Shown here: piece by piece, positions 19,794 through 31,926 of the stretch
How positions within the stretch are numbered: position 1 is the first letter of the stretch
Layout: every line of letters begins with the position of its first letter
Origin: Mesorhizobium sp. AR07
GTDB lineage: Bacteria > Pseudomonadota > Alphaproteobacteria > Rhizobiales > Rhizobiaceae
NCBI RefSeq assembly: GCF_024746815.1
Contig: NZ_CP080525.1
Span: 992,001 to 1,056,000 of the forward strand
DNA: 64,000 nt
Direction: 5' to 3'
Program-made: the position numbers and the translations under genes
Notes under the pieces: model-generated
Database searches by the model: none
What the model was told of the DNA's origin: nothing
Seen by the model: the letters and a program-made list of their open reading frames with translations, nothing else

Positions 19794-19833
19794 GCCAGGG
19801 GGTACACAGGAGAAGCCAGGGTGGTACACAGGA
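19794..19833. repeat. Short direct repeat
   Basis: Two near-identical copies of GCCAGGG(T)GGTACACAGGA, 19794-19811 and 19815-19833, three bases apart. Just upstream of the LexA box of uvrA. Meaning unknown. Confidence 0.7.
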
Positions 19834-19847
19834 TTTGTCAGGAGCGT

Positions 19848-19862
19848 GTTCGGCCTTTGTTC
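19848..19862. promoter_or_regulatory. LexA (SOS) box upstream of uvrA
   Basis: GTTC-GGCCTTT-GTTC, perfect GTTC-N7-GTTC. Located 152 bases before the preferred uvrA start. Predicts SOS induction of uvrA together with ssb. Confidence 0.82.
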
Positions 19863-20013
19863 TTTCCGCTTGCCCGTTGAGGCGAAAGACGGTTAAACGC
19901 TTTTGTCGGGAATTGTGGCGTCTCTCGACGTGGCGGCAAAATTACCTACATAGGGGATGGCCGGGAAAACCCGCCATTCCAGGAAATTCCAGATTCTGAG
20001 GCGGCGACCGGCA

Positions 20014-22935
<2,922 letters not shown>

Positions 22936-22969
22936 TGGTCTGGCCGGTTGGCGCTCGGAGAGCCTTTGA

Positions 22970-23440
22970 ATGACAATCAGAAAAGCGCTTGCCGGTGATC
23001 TCCAAACTGTCGTCTCGCTGACCGAAGCTGCCTATGCGCCGTACACCGCCCTGTTCGGCGCGCCGCCAATCCCCGTCACCGAGGACTATGCACCGCGCAT
23101 CGCGGGTGGCGAGGTCTGGCTTTTGGAGAGTGGTGGCGACGTTGCCGGACTGCTCACCTTGGAACGTCATGAAGATCACGCGATGATCTTCTCCGTCGCT
23201 GTCGCACCAGCATTTCAGGGCAAGGGGTTTGGTATCGCCTTGCTGGAACATGCCGATGAACAGGCCCGTCTGTGGGGCTTGCCTGAAGTACGGCTCTACA
23301 CCAACGCCAAAATGGAGCGGAACATCGCGCTCTATCTGGCCTACGGTTTCCACGAAACGGGTCGCCGGCCCAATCCCTACCGGCCTGGATGGGTGCTCGT
23401 CGACATGGCCAAGGCCGTCGACGAAATCACGACGGCCTGA
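22970..23440 (+). CDS. GNAT-family N-acetyltransferase
   Basis: 156 residues, one GNAT domain. The acetyl-CoA loop is AVAPAFQGKGFGIALLEHAD (Q-G-K-G-F-G) and the C-terminal strand is YLAYGFHETGRRPNPY. The substrate is unknown. It lies 34 bases after uvrA on the same strand. Confidence 0.9.
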   Translation: MTIRKALAGDLQTVVSLTEAAYAPYTALFGAPPIPVTEDYAPRIAGGEVWLLESGGDVAGLLTLERHEDHAMIFSVAVAPAFQGKGFGIALLEHADEQARLWGLPEVRLYTNAKMERNIALYLAYGFHETGRRPNPYRPGWVLVDMAKAVDEITTA

Positions 23441-23464
23441 TTTTTCTGAACTCGGGAGGATGAC

Positions 23465-24271
23465 ATGAGCAAATCGGGAACAATCCGCTCCGGCATGGGC
23501 GGCTGGACGTTCGAGCCGTGGGATACCTCCTTTTATCCTGACAAGCTTTCCAAGGCCAAGCAGCTGAACTACGCCACTCGGCAGGTGCCGAGCATCGAGG
23601 TCAACGGCACCTATTATTCCAGCTTCAAGGAGCCGACCTTCGTCAAATGGGCGAGCGAGGCGCCAGACGGTTTCGTCTATGCGCTGAAGGGCAACCGCTT
23701 CGTCACCAACCGGCGCGTGCTTGGCGAGGCGGGAGAATCGATGATGCGCTTCCTCGGTTCGGGCGTTGCGGCACTCGGCGAAAAGCTCGGGCCGATCCTG
23801 TGGCAGTTCGCGCCGACGAAAAAGTTCGATCCGGACGATTTCGAAGCCTTCCTGAAATTGCTGCCGGAAAAACAGGACGGCGTTGCGCTGCGCCACGCGG
23901 TCGAGGTCCGCAACGACAGTTTTGTCGTGCCGGAATTCGCGGCGCTCGTGCGCAAATACAAGGTGGCGATCGTCTATGCCGACCACGCGAAATATCCTGA
24001 TATCGCCGACGTCACGAGCGATTTCGTCTATGCGCGGCTGCAGACCGGCAGCGACGACAATCCTGATTGCTATACGTCAACGGGCCTCGACGAATGGGCT
24101 GTGCGGGCAAAGACGTGGGCGCAGGGCAAGCAGCCGGCCGACCTGCGGCGCGCCGATCCCGCCACTGAAGCGCCGGTCAAGCCGCGTGACGTCTTCGTCT
24201 ACTTCATTACCGAGGGCAAGGTGCGCGCGCCGTTCGGAGCCATGGCGCTGATGCAGCGCGTGGCCGACTGA
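23465..24271 (+). CDS. DUF72 family protein
   Basis: 268 residues with a TIM-barrel-like fold typical of DUF72: GMGGWTFEPWDTSFYPDKLS at the N-terminus, EVNGTYYSSFKEPTFVKWA, FVYALKGNRFVTN, LGPILWQFAPT and a late FVYFITEGKVRAPFGAMAL. Function unknown. A GGGAGGATG ribosome site precedes ATG 23465. Follows the GNAT gene by 24 bases. Confidence 0.9.
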   Translation: MSKSGTIRSGMGGWTFEPWDTSFYPDKLSKAKQLNYATRQVPSIEVNGTYYSSFKEPTFVKWASEAPDGFVYALKGNRFVTNRRVLGEAGESMMRFLGSGVAALGEKLGPILWQFAPTKKFDPDDFEAFLKLLPEKQDGVALRHAVEVRNDSFVVPEFAALVRKYKVAIVYADHAKYPDIADVTSDFVYARLQTGSDDNPDCYTSTGLDEWAVRAKTWAQGKQPADLRRADPATEAPVKPRDVFVYFITEGKVRAPFGAMALMQRVAD

Positions 24272-24454
24272 AGAGCTCCCGCGTAAGACTCCTCACACGC
24301 TGCAAGCGCGTCACATATGCGTTTTGCGCGCATTCGAAAGTCCAATCGCGGCATATTCGGCGTCATCGTAACCTTATCGATACCTCCTTGCTGCATGACT
24401 CCAGGCAGGCGAAATCGCTGATCCGGGATCGCCGCCGGCAACGGACGAGGGGGC

Positions 24455-25603
24455 ATGTCGCTCGACTACACTTCACTTCTGCTGGCCGTTGGTTTTTCCG
24501 CCGCCTGCCTGAGCCTGACATTGTTTGGCATGTGGCTAACGGCGCGCTCGGAGAAATTCCTGCTGACATGGGCTATCAGCCTGCTGTTCGTGGTCGGCGA
24601 TATTTTTGTCTATGACGCCTATATCGAGATGCCCGGGCGCCTGCTCGGCATCGCAACCCTTGCCCTGTTGCTGATTGGGTTTTCGACCATGATGGGCGCC
24701 GCCTACCAGTTCAGAACCGGCGGCTCGCCGATCCGGCGAACGGCGCTTGGCAGCATTTCGCTGGCCGTTGCGCTGCCGCCCATGGCCCTTGGTTATGACG
24801 GCCTCGGTTTCATGTTCGAGAACCTGTTCGCCGCCTTGCTTCTGTTTGCGACTGCGTTCGAATACTGGAAGGGCCGCGACGAAGCCCCAGCCCTGACGAT
24901 CGGCATCACCGCCCTCTATTCGGCCACGGCCATGTCCTTCGCTCTCTGCGCCATGGTTCTTATCCGGGACGGAAAGCTGATCCTTGGGCATGCGCCGAGC
25001 AACTGGGCCGAAGAGTTGAGCCTGATCATCGTCATTGCCAGCATGACCGGCATCGGTGCGCTGTCACTGGCGCTCAATCAAGGGCGTCTGGCTAGGCATC
25101 ACCGCCACAACGCCCTGACCGATCCCTTGACCGGTCTGCTCAACCGCCGTGCCCTGTTCGACCTGCATGGCAATGCCCCGGTCGGCGCTTTCACCGCCGT
25201 GGTTGTGTTCGACCTCGACAGCTTCAAAGCCATCAACGACGAATTCGGCCACGCCGCCGGCGATGACGTGCTGAGGGTGTTCGCCAGGGAACTCGCCGGC
25301 AATCTTCGCCCGGCTGACGTCGCCGCGCGCATGGGCGGCGAGGAATTCGCACTGGTGCTGAAGCGGACCTTGCCCGAAACGGTGGAAGCCACCGCCGAGG
25401 CGATACGCGCAGCCTTCGCCGCGCGCCGCATCGAAACCGAAACGGGTTCGCTGATGTGTACGGTCAGTGCCGGATTTGCTTTCGGCACCAAGGAGGGGCT
25501 CAGCTTCGACAAGGTGCTTAGCGCTGCCGACAAGGCGCTGTACGCCGCCAAGCGCGGCGGCCGCAACCGCGTCACCGGCTCGACATTCCGGCGCGCGAGC
25601 TGA
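24455..25603 (+). CDS. Membrane diguanylate cyclase (GGDEF domain)
   Basis: 382 residues. The N-terminal half has about six transmembrane helices (residues 5-205) with no known sensor motif; the C-terminal half is a GGDEF domain that makes cyclic di-GMP from GTP. The active site reads RMGGEEF, and the inhibitory I-site R-P-A-D lies five residues before it, so product inhibition is expected. DPLTGLLNRRAL opens the domain. No EAL domain. Stands alone. Confidence 0.93.
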   Translation: MSLDYTSLLLAVGFSAACLSLTLFGMWLTARSEKFLLTWAISLLFVVGDIFVYDAYIEMPGRLLGIATLALLLIGFSTMMGAAYQFRTGGSPIRRTALGSISLAVALPPMALGYDGLGFMFENLFAALLLFATAFEYWKGRDEAPALTIGITALYSATAMSFALCAMVLIRDGKLILGHAPSNWAEELSLIIVIASMTGIGALSLALNQGRLARHHRHNALTDPLTGLLNRRALFDLHGNAPVGAFTAVVVFDLDSFKAINDEFGHAAGDDVLRVFARELAGNLRPADVAARMGGEEFALVLKRTLPETVEATAEAIRAAFAARRIETETGSLMCTVSAGFAFGTKEGLSFDKVLSAADKALYAAKRGGRNRVTGSTFRRAS

Positions 25604-25655
25604 CCACGGGCATCAATACCGCGTCCATGATTGTTGGAATGGGCGAGCGCGGCTT

Positions 25656-25832
25656 CTATGCCGCCATGACAATTTCGTTGAAAGCATCGAGATCGACATA
25701 GAAGACCTTGGTGATTTCCCCGATCAGCTCGTCGTAACCATACCCCTGGGACCTCAATATGTTGATGGCGGTGATGATGTCGACGCGCTCGGTAAGCCGC
25801 CGCTTCTGGTAGTCCTCGACGTAACGTTCCAT
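25656..25832 (-). CDS. 58-residue soluble protein, unknown
   Basis: Open frame from ATG 25832 to TAG 25656 with an AAGGGA ribosome site six bases before the start. The product starts MERYVEDYQKRRLTERVDII, continues with SQGYGYDELI and ends VDLDAFNEIVMAA; acidic and probably all helical, like a small DNA-associated or adaptor protein. No family named. It opposes the end of the diguanylate cyclase gene. Confidence 0.65.
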   Translation of the reverse strand: MERYVEDYQKRRLTERVDIITAINILRSQGYGYDELIGEITKVFYVDLDAFNEIVMAA

Positions 25833-26099
25833 GGCTGTCCCTTAGCCTGTGTGCCCAAACGCGTTGAACGACAATCAGATCGCAGGAGGGAAGCTAGGAA
25901 TGCTTGCTTGCGTGGAACTTGCCCGGCCTTCGCCGCGCCCCTCGATCCGCGATAACCAGACTGATACGGAAGCGGCCGACTCACAAAAGCCAAGTAAAAG
26001 ACTAGCACGCAGCCCCCGGTGCGCCAGAGACGTAGATGACTGGATCGAAGAAATATTCGACCGCGAAGGACTTCGGTCACCTGAAGTCCAGTACCGATT

Positions 26100-26795
26100 C
26101 TAGACGGTCAGGAATTTACGGACATCCGCCCTATCGAGATCTTCCGCCGGGCCGGTATGGACGATCAGGCCGCGGTCCATGATGTTGACCTCGTCGGCGA
26201 GCTCGCGGCAGAAATCGAGATATTGTTCGACCAAAAGCACGGCAATGCCGGCCTGGTCGCGCAGATAGCGGATGGCGCGGCCGATATCCTTGATGATCGA
26301 CGGCTGGATGCCTTCGGTCGGCTCGTCGAGCACCAGCAATTTCGGCCGCATCACCAGCGCCCGGCCGATGGCGAGCTGCTGCTGCTGGCCGCCGGAAAGG
26401 TCGCCACCACGGCGGCCGAGCATCTGCTTGAGCACCGGAAAAAGCTCGAAGACATGGGCCGGCACGTTGCGGTCGGCGCGCTTCAGCGGCGCGAAGCCCG
26501 ATTCGAGATTTTCCCGCACCGTGAGCAGGGGAAAGATCTCCCTGCCCTGCGGCACGAATGCGATGCCCGACCGGGCGCGATCATACGCCGCGCTCCGGTC
26601 GAGCGCCTTCCCCTCGAAGGCAACGCTTCCGCTCGTCAGCCGGTGGTGGCCGACGATCGATCTCATCAAACTGGTCTTGCCGACGCCGTTGCGGCCGAGC
26701 ACGCAGGTGATCTTGCCGGCGCCAGCCTTCAGCGTCACGCCGCGCAGCGCCTGGGCGGCGCCATAATGGAGCGTGGCATTGGAAATTTCGAGCAT
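26100..26795 (-). CDS. urtE: Urea ABC transporter, ATP-binding subunit UrtE
   Basis: 231 residues, LivF-like ATPase. Walker A GRNGVGKTSL, signature LSGGQQQQLAIGRAL, Walker B LLVLDEPTEGIQPSIIKDI. Last gene of urtABCDE, which imports urea at low concentration. The PTEGIQPSII string is characteristic of UrtE as compared with LivF. 69 bases after urtD. Confidence 0.94.
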   Translation of the reverse strand: MLEISNATLHYGAAQALRGVTLKAGAGKITCVLGRNGVGKTSLMRSIVGHHRLTSGSVAFEGKALDRSAAYDRARSGIAFVPQGREIFPLLTVRENLESGFAPLKRADRNVPAHVFELFPVLKQMLGRRGGDLSGGQQQQLAIGRALVMRPKLLVLDEPTEGIQPSIIKDIGRAIRYLRDQAGIAVLLVEQYLDFCRELADEVNIMDRGLIVHTGPAEDLDRADVRKFLTV

Positions 26796-26864
26796 GTCAG
26801 CGCCTCTTCCAGAACCGGAGGAACGACAGATCGAAGCGATGGAATTGAACCCGCCAGACCATGC

Positions 26865-27611
26865 TCATCTCCCCAGATAGACTTCGACGACGCGCTCGTC
26901 GGCCGAAACGAAATCGAGTGTGCCTTCGGACAGCACCGAGCCCTCATGCAGGCAGGTGACCTTGACGCCGAGCTCGCGCACGAAATGCATGTCATGCTCG
27001 ACGACGATGACCGAATGGTCGCGCGCAATGTCTTTGAGCAGCCGGGCGGTTTCCTCGGTCTCGGCATCGGTCATGCCGGCAACCGGCTCGTCGACCAGAA
27101 GCAGCTTCGGGTCCTGTGCCAAGAGCATGCCGATCTCCAGCCACTGCTTCTGTCCGTGGCTCAAATTTGCCGCCAGTTGGTCGCGTTTGTCGCCCAGCCG
27201 GATGACACCAAGAATGTCGTCGATCTGCCGCGCTTCGGCGGCCGAGCGGCGATGGAACAGAGCCGGGAAGATCGAGCGTGGCCCCTTTAGCGCCAGCATC
27301 AAATTTTCCTCGATGGTGTGGCTTTCGAAAACGGTCGGCTTCTGGAATTTGCGGCCGATGCCCATCATGGCGATCTCGGCTTCATCATGCTTGGTGAGGT
27401 CGACCAGGCCGTCGAAGAACACCTCGCCCTCATCGGGCCGCGTCTTGCCGGTGACGATGTCCATCATCGTCGTCTTGCCGGCGCCGTTGGGGCCGATGAT
27501 GGCGCGCATCTCGCCTTTGTCGAGTACCAGCGACAGATTGTTGATGGCCCGGAAGCCGTCGAAGGAAACCGAGACGCCGTCGAGATAGAGGATCGTGTTC
27601 GACTTGCTCAT
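26865..27611 (-). CDS. urtD: Urea ABC transporter, ATP-binding subunit UrtD
   Basis: 248 residues, LivG-like ATPase. Walker A GPNGAGKTTMMD, KFQKPTVFESHTIEENLMLA, signature LSHGQKQWLEIGMLL (the LSHGQ form is the UrtD type), Walker B LLLVDEPVAGMTDAE. Six bases after urtC. Works with UrtE at the membrane. Confidence 0.94.
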   Translation of the reverse strand: MSKSNTILYLDGVSVSFDGFRAINNLSLVLDKGEMRAIIGPNGAGKTTMMDIVTGKTRPDEGEVFFDGLVDLTKHDEAEIAMMGIGRKFQKPTVFESHTIEENLMLALKGPRSIFPALFHRRSAAEARQIDDILGVIRLGDKRDQLAANLSHGQKQWLEIGMLLAQDPKLLLVDEPVAGMTDAETEETARLLKDIARDHSVIVVEHDMHFVRELGVKVTCLHEGSVLSEGTLDFVSADERVVEVYLGR

Positions 27612-27617
27612 GGTCGC

Positions 27618-28850
27618 TCACTCCGCCGGCTGCGGTTCAGGGCTGGACGAGGACCAGTCACCCGGCTTTGTCGCCGCGCCGCGAACGATCTTCCGTGGCG
27701 GCGGGACATCGGGATCGGTGCCGGCTTCCTCGGCGATCGAGGCCGCTCGCAACGCCCTGGCGTTGCCGCGCCAGGAATCCCACATGCCGACGATGCCTTT
27801 CGGCAGCAAGAGCGTGACGGCGACGAACAGGCCACCGAGCGCGAACAGCCAGAATTCCGGCAGCACGCCGGTGAACCAGGATTTGCCGGCATTGACCAGC
27901 AGCGCGCCGAGGATCGGCCCGACAATGGTGCCGCGCCCGCCAACGGCCGCCCAGATCACCACCTCGATCGAGTTGGACGGCTCGAACTCGCCCGGATTGA
28001 TGATGCCGACCTGCGGCACATAGAGCGCGCCGGCGATGCCGGCCACGACAGCCGACACGGTGAAGGCGAACAGTTTTACATTTTCAGCCCGCCAGCCGAG
28101 GAAGCGAGTACGGCTCTCGGCGTCGCGCACCGCCATCAGCAGCTTGCCGTATTTGGAGCCGACGATCGCCCAGGTGACGAACACGGCCAGCGAAAGCATG
28201 ATGGCACTGGCCGCGAACAGCGCCGAGCGTGTCGCGTCGGCCTGCACGTTGAAGCCCAGAATATCCTTGAAATCGGTCAGGCCGTTGTTGCCGCCGAACC
28301 CCATATCGTTGCGGAAGAAGGCGAGCAGCAGCGCATAGGTCATCGCCTGGGTGATGATCGAGAGATAGACGCCGGTGACGCGGCTGCGGAAGGCGAACCA
28401 GCCGAAGACGAAGGCGAGCAGGCCGGGCACCGCGAGCACCATCAGACCAGCGAACCAGAAATGGTCGAAGCCGGTCCAGAACCAGGGCAATTCCTTGTAG
28501 TTCAGGAACACCATGAAATCAGGCAGGATCGGATTGCCATAGACGCCGCGCGAGCCGATCTGGCGCATCAGATACATGCCCATCGCATAGCCGCCGAGCG
28601 CGAAGAACGCGCCGTGGCCGAGCGAAAGGATGCCGCAATACCCCCAGACGAGGTCGAGCGCGAGCGCCAGCAGCGCATAGCAGAGATATTTGCCGGTCAG
28701 CGCGACGATGTAGGACGGCACGTAGAACGCGCTGGTCGGCGACACCGCAAGATTGAGCAGCGGCACGATGATGGCGGCCGCCAGCAGGGCGACAATCGTG
28801 ACGGCGATGCGGCGATCCGCACCCGCGGCGAAGAAGCGCCCGGTGATCAT
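27618..28850 (-). CDS. urtC: Urea ABC transporter permease UrtC
   Basis: 410 residues with about ten membrane helices, LivM-like: YCGILSLGHGAFFALGGYAMG and GGRGTIVGPILGALLVN are conserved. A charged Pro-rich tail follows the last helix. ATG 28850 overlaps the urtB stop by four bases (ATGA), which fixes the start although the frame is open further upstream. Confidence 0.94.
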   Translation of the reverse strand: MITGRFFAAGADRRIAVTIVALLAAAIIVPLLNLAVSPTSAFYVPSYIVALTGKYLCYALLALALDLVWGYCGILSLGHGAFFALGGYAMGMYLMRQIGSRGVYGNPILPDFMVFLNYKELPWFWTGFDHFWFAGLMVLAVPGLLAFVFGWFAFRSRVTGVYLSIITQAMTYALLLAFFRNDMGFGGNNGLTDFKDILGFNVQADATRSALFAASAIMLSLAVFVTWAIVGSKYGKLLMAVRDAESRTRFLGWRAENVKLFAFTVSAVVAGIAGALYVPQVGIINPGEFEPSNSIEVVIWAAVGGRGTIVGPILGALLVNAGKSWFTGVLPEFWLFALGGLFVAVTLLLPKGIVGMWDSWRGNARALRAASIAEEAGTDPDVPPPRKIVRGAATKPGDWSSSSPEPQPAE

Positions 28851-30463
28851 GCTTCCACCGCCCTGCCCTTGAGTGCGAACAGGCCGCGCGGGCGCTTCTG
28901 GATGAACAGGATGATCAGCACCAGCACGACGATCTTGCCGAGCACGGCGCCGGCATAGGGTTCGAGGACCTTGTTGACGATGCCGAGCGAGAAGGCGCCG
29001 ACAAGCGTGCCCCAGAGATTGCCGACGCCGCCGAAGACGACGACCATGAAACTGTCGATGATGTAGCCGCGGCCGAGATTGGGCGAGACATTGTCGATCT
29101 GGCTGAGTGCGACACCGGCAATACCGGCAATGCCGGAACCGAGCGCGAAGGTCAGCGCATCGACCCATGGCGTCCTGATGCCCATCGACGCGGCCATCCG
29201 CCGGTTGGCGGTGACGGCGCGCATCTGCAGGCCCCAGGGCGTGCGCTTCATCACATAGAGCAGTACGGCGAAGATGGTGAGCGCGAAAACCAGGATCCAC
29301 AGACGGTTCCAGGTGATCGCGAGTTGGCCGACATTGAATGAGCCCGACATCCAGGATGGGTTGCCGACTTCCTGGTTGGTCGGTCCGAAGATCGAGCGCA
29401 CGGCCTGCTGCAGGATCAAAGAGACGCCCCATGTCGCCAACAGCGTCTCCAGCGGCCGGCCGTAAAGGAAGCGGATGACGCCGCGCTCTATGGCCAAGCC
29501 GACGATCGCGGCAACCAGGAAGGCCAACGGCAGCGCGATGACCAGCGACCAGTCGAACAGGCCGGGAAAGGATGTCCGGATCACCTGCTGGACGACGAAG
29601 GTGGTGTAGGCGCCGAGCATGACCATCTCGCCATGCGCCATGTTGATGACGCCCATGACGCCGAAGGTGATGGCAAGCCCGATCGCCGCCAGCAGCAGCA
29701 CCGAGCCCAGCGAGATGCCGTACCAGATGTTCTGGCCGGCATCCCAGAAGGCCAGCGTCGAATTGATGTTGGCAATTGCGGCGGTCGCCGCTTCCTTGAC
29801 TGCGCCCGAGCCATTCGCCTCGACCGAGGTCAGCAGCGAAACCGCATCACGGTCGCCACGCGCACCGATCAGCGCGATTGCTGCGAGCTTGTCGGCATCT
29901 GGCCGATCCGAGACAAGAACCGAAGCAGCGCGCGCCTGTTCGAGCAGAGCCTTGACGCTGGCGACGGTCTCACTGGCGATCGCCGTGTCGAGCGGCCCGA
30001 TGTTTGCGGCGTCTTGTGTCTTGAACATGGTGTCGGCGGCCGCAATGCGCACGGCCGGATCCTTGGCGCCAAGCGTCAGCGTGCCCAGCGCATCGCGGAT
30101 GACGCGGCGCAGCGTGTTGTTGACCTTGATCTTGGTGATGTCGTCCTTGGCCGCTTCGCCGGACGCTTCGCCGCTCAGCGGATCGAACAGTTGGACGCTT
30201 TCGCCCGCTTCCTTGCCGACAAACACCAGCGAATCGGCCTTGCGGATATAGAGGTTGCCGTCGGCGAGCGCGGCAAGCGGCCGTTCGACCAGGGGATCAC
30301 CCGTGGCCGTCAGTTCGTGGACGACAGCTCCTGTCTCCGAAAAACCCTTGGCCGTCGCGAATTTGCCGATGATGCCACGCAGATCGGCTTCGCCAGCGCC
30401 CGATGACGACAAAGTCGCCAGCAGAAACAGCAGCGTCAGGCCAAATGCGCGAAACAGGTTCAT
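28847..30463 (-). CDS. urtB: Urea ABC transporter permease UrtB
   Basis: 538 residues. A signal peptide and a long periplasmic N-terminal part (about 1-240, HEAT-like helices including AVRIAAADTMFKT) precede a LivH-like permease of about eight helices with GVMGVINMAHGEMVMLGAY and the end FIQKRPRGLFALKGR. The N-terminal extension is the known difference between UrtB and LivH. Second gene of the operon. Confidence 0.94.
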   Translation of the reverse strand: MNLFRAFGLTLLFLLATLSSSGAGEADLRGIIGKFATAKGFSETGAVVHELTATGDPLVERPLAALADGNLYIRKADSLVFVGKEAGESVQLFDPLSGEASGEAAKDDITKIKVNNTLRRVIRDALGTLTLGAKDPAVRIAAADTMFKTQDAANIGPLDTAIASETVASVKALLEQARAASVLVSDRPDADKLAAIALIGARGDRDAVSLLTSVEANGSGAVKEAATAAIANINSTLAFWDAGQNIWYGISLGSVLLLAAIGLAITFGVMGVINMAHGEMVMLGAYTTFVVQQVIRTSFPGLFDWSLVIALPLAFLVAAIVGLAIERGVIRFLYGRPLETLLATWGVSLILQQAVRSIFGPTNQEVGNPSWMSGSFNVGQLAITWNRLWILVFALTIFAVLLYVMKRTPWGLQMRAVTANRRMAASMGIRTPWVDALTFALGSGIAGIAGVALSQIDNVSPNLGRGYIIDSFMVVVFGGVGNLWGTLVGAFSLGIVNKVLEPYAGAVLGKIVVLVLIILFIQKRPRGLFALKGRAVEA

Positions 30464-30494
30464 CGGCTTCAGGTGACCCTTGAAGGTTGAATTG

Positions 30495-30529
30495 GGCGTC
30501 CGGACGGCGGAGGAAACCGTCCGGACGCC
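30495..30529 (-). terminator. Strong hairpin between urtA and urtB
   Basis: Perfect 13-base arms GGCGTCCGGACGG and CCGTCCGGACGCC with a nine-base loop, in the urtA-urtB spacer, without a long T-run. Most likely an attenuator or an mRNA stabiliser that gives more UrtA than permease, as is common after binding-protein genes. Confidence 0.75.
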
Positions 30530-30571
30530 TGCGGTCTTAGGCCATGGACCTGCGGTCCAGACCGGGGAGGA

Positions 30572-31882
30572 TCAGTTTGTGCCCTTGCCGCCGCATTTGC
30601 CGGTGACGACATTGAAGTTGCCGCAGGACAGAGGCGCGCGCCAATCGGAGATCAGGTCTTTGGAGTCAGGCAAATAGTCGGACCATTCGTCGCCCATCAC
30701 CAGGCCCGGCGTGCGCGAGACCGTTTCGAACTGGCCGTTGGCCTGGATTTCGCCGATCAGCGCCGGCTTGGTGATGTGGTGGTTCGGCATCATCGTCGCA
30801 TAGCCGCCGGTCAGGTTCGGCACCGAAACGCCGATCATGGCATCGATGACCTTGTCCGGATCGGTGGTGCCGGCCTTCTCGACCGCCTTCACCCACATGT
30901 TGAAGCCGATATAATGGGCTTCCATCGGGTCGTTGGTGGTGCGCTTGTCGTTCTTGATGAATTTGTGCCAGTCGGCGATGAACTTCTTGTTCTCGGGCGT
31001 GTCGACGCTCTCGAAATAATTCCAGGCGGCGAGATGGCCGACCAGCGGCGCGGTGTCGAGACCGGCAAGCTCTTCCTCGCCGACCGAGAAGGCCATGACC
31101 GGGATGTCCTCGGCCTTGATGCCCTGGTTGCCGAGTTCCTTGTAGAACGGCACGTTGGCGTCACCGTTGACGGTCGAGACGACGGCGGTCTTCTTGCCGG
31201 CCGAGCCGAATTTCTTGATCGCCGAGACTTCGGTCTGCCAGTCGGAGAAGCCGAACGGCGTGTAGTTGACCATGATGTCTTCGGCCGCGACGCCCTTGGC
31301 CTTCAGATAGGCCTCGAGGATCTTGTTGGTGGTACGCGGATAGACGTAGTCGGTACCTTCCAGCACCCAGCGCTTCACCGAACCGCCGTCCGCGCTCATC
31401 AGATAGTCGACAGCGGGAATGGCCTGTTGGTTTGGCGCGGCACCCGTGTAGAACACGTTGCGCTCGCTTTCCTCGCCCTCATATTGGACGGGATAGAACA
31501 GGATGTTGTCGAGTTCGGAGAACACCGGCAGCACCGATTTGCGCGACACCGAGGTCCAGCAGCCGAACACCGCGGCGACCTTGTCCTTGGAAATCAGCTC
31601 GCGCGCCTTCTCGGCGAACAACGGCCAGTTGGAAGCCGGATCGACGACGACGGCTTCGAGCTTCTTGCCGAGCAGGCCGCCCTTGGCGTTCTGCTCGTCG
31701 ATGAGCATCAGCATGGCGTCCTTCAGCGTTGTCTCCGAAATCGCCATGGTCCCCGACAGCGAATGGAGAATGCCGACCTTGATCGTGTCGTCAGCCGCCC
31801 TGGCCGGAGCGGACATCAACAGACCGGCGGCAACCACGCTTGCCGAAAAGATTTTTGTTATTGTCGAGAAATTACCCCTCAT
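30572..31882 (-). CDS. urtA: Urea ABC transporter substrate-binding protein
   Basis: 436 residues. Signal peptide from MRGNFSTITKIFSASVVAAG to the ARAAD cleavage site, then a type I periplasmic binding protein (TIKVGILHSLSGTMAISE, KLEAVVVDPASNWPLFAEKA, VFYTGAAPNQQAIPAVDYL) typical of UrtA. Start ATG 31882; an in-frame ATG at 31921 would spoil the signal peptide and lies beyond the predicted transcription start. First gene of the operon, behind a sigma-54 promoter. Confidence 0.95.
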   Translation of the reverse strand: MRGNFSTITKIFSASVVAAGLLMSAPARAADDTIKVGILHSLSGTMAISETTLKDAMLMLIDEQNAKGGLLGKKLEAVVVDPASNWPLFAEKARELISKDKVAAVFGCWTSVSRKSVLPVFSELDNILFYPVQYEGEESERNVFYTGAAPNQQAIPAVDYLMSADGGSVKRWVLEGTDYVYPRTTNKILEAYLKAKGVAAEDIMVNYTPFGFSDWQTEVSAIKKFGSAGKKTAVVSTVNGDANVPFYKELGNQGIKAEDIPVMAFSVGEEELAGLDTAPLVGHLAAWNYFESVDTPENKKFIADWHKFIKNDKRTTNDPMEAHYIGFNMWVKAVEKAGTTDPDKVIDAMIGVSVPNLTGGYATMMPNHHITKPALIGEIQANGQFETVSRTPGLVMGDEWSDYLPDSKDLISDWRAPLSCGNFNVVTGKCGGKGTN

Positions 31883-31926
31883 GTCCAAGACTCCCAAGCT
31901 GGTTGATTTGCACCGCAACAATGCAA

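Larger units (their letters stand above)
19371..20013. other. Long intergenic region upstream of uvrA
   Basis: About 640 bases without a convincing gene. Frames here have odd composition (Cys- and Trp-rich) and no ribosome site. It holds a short direct repeat (19794-19833) and the uvrA LexA box (19848-19862). Its lower GC content and stop-rich reading suggest decayed or foreign DNA, but I cannot name a source. Confidence 0.6.

Noticed and set aside
25849..26103. 84-codon frame between the 58-residue gene and urtE
   Set aside because: Low-complexity charged product without a ribosome site, running into the urtE 3' end.
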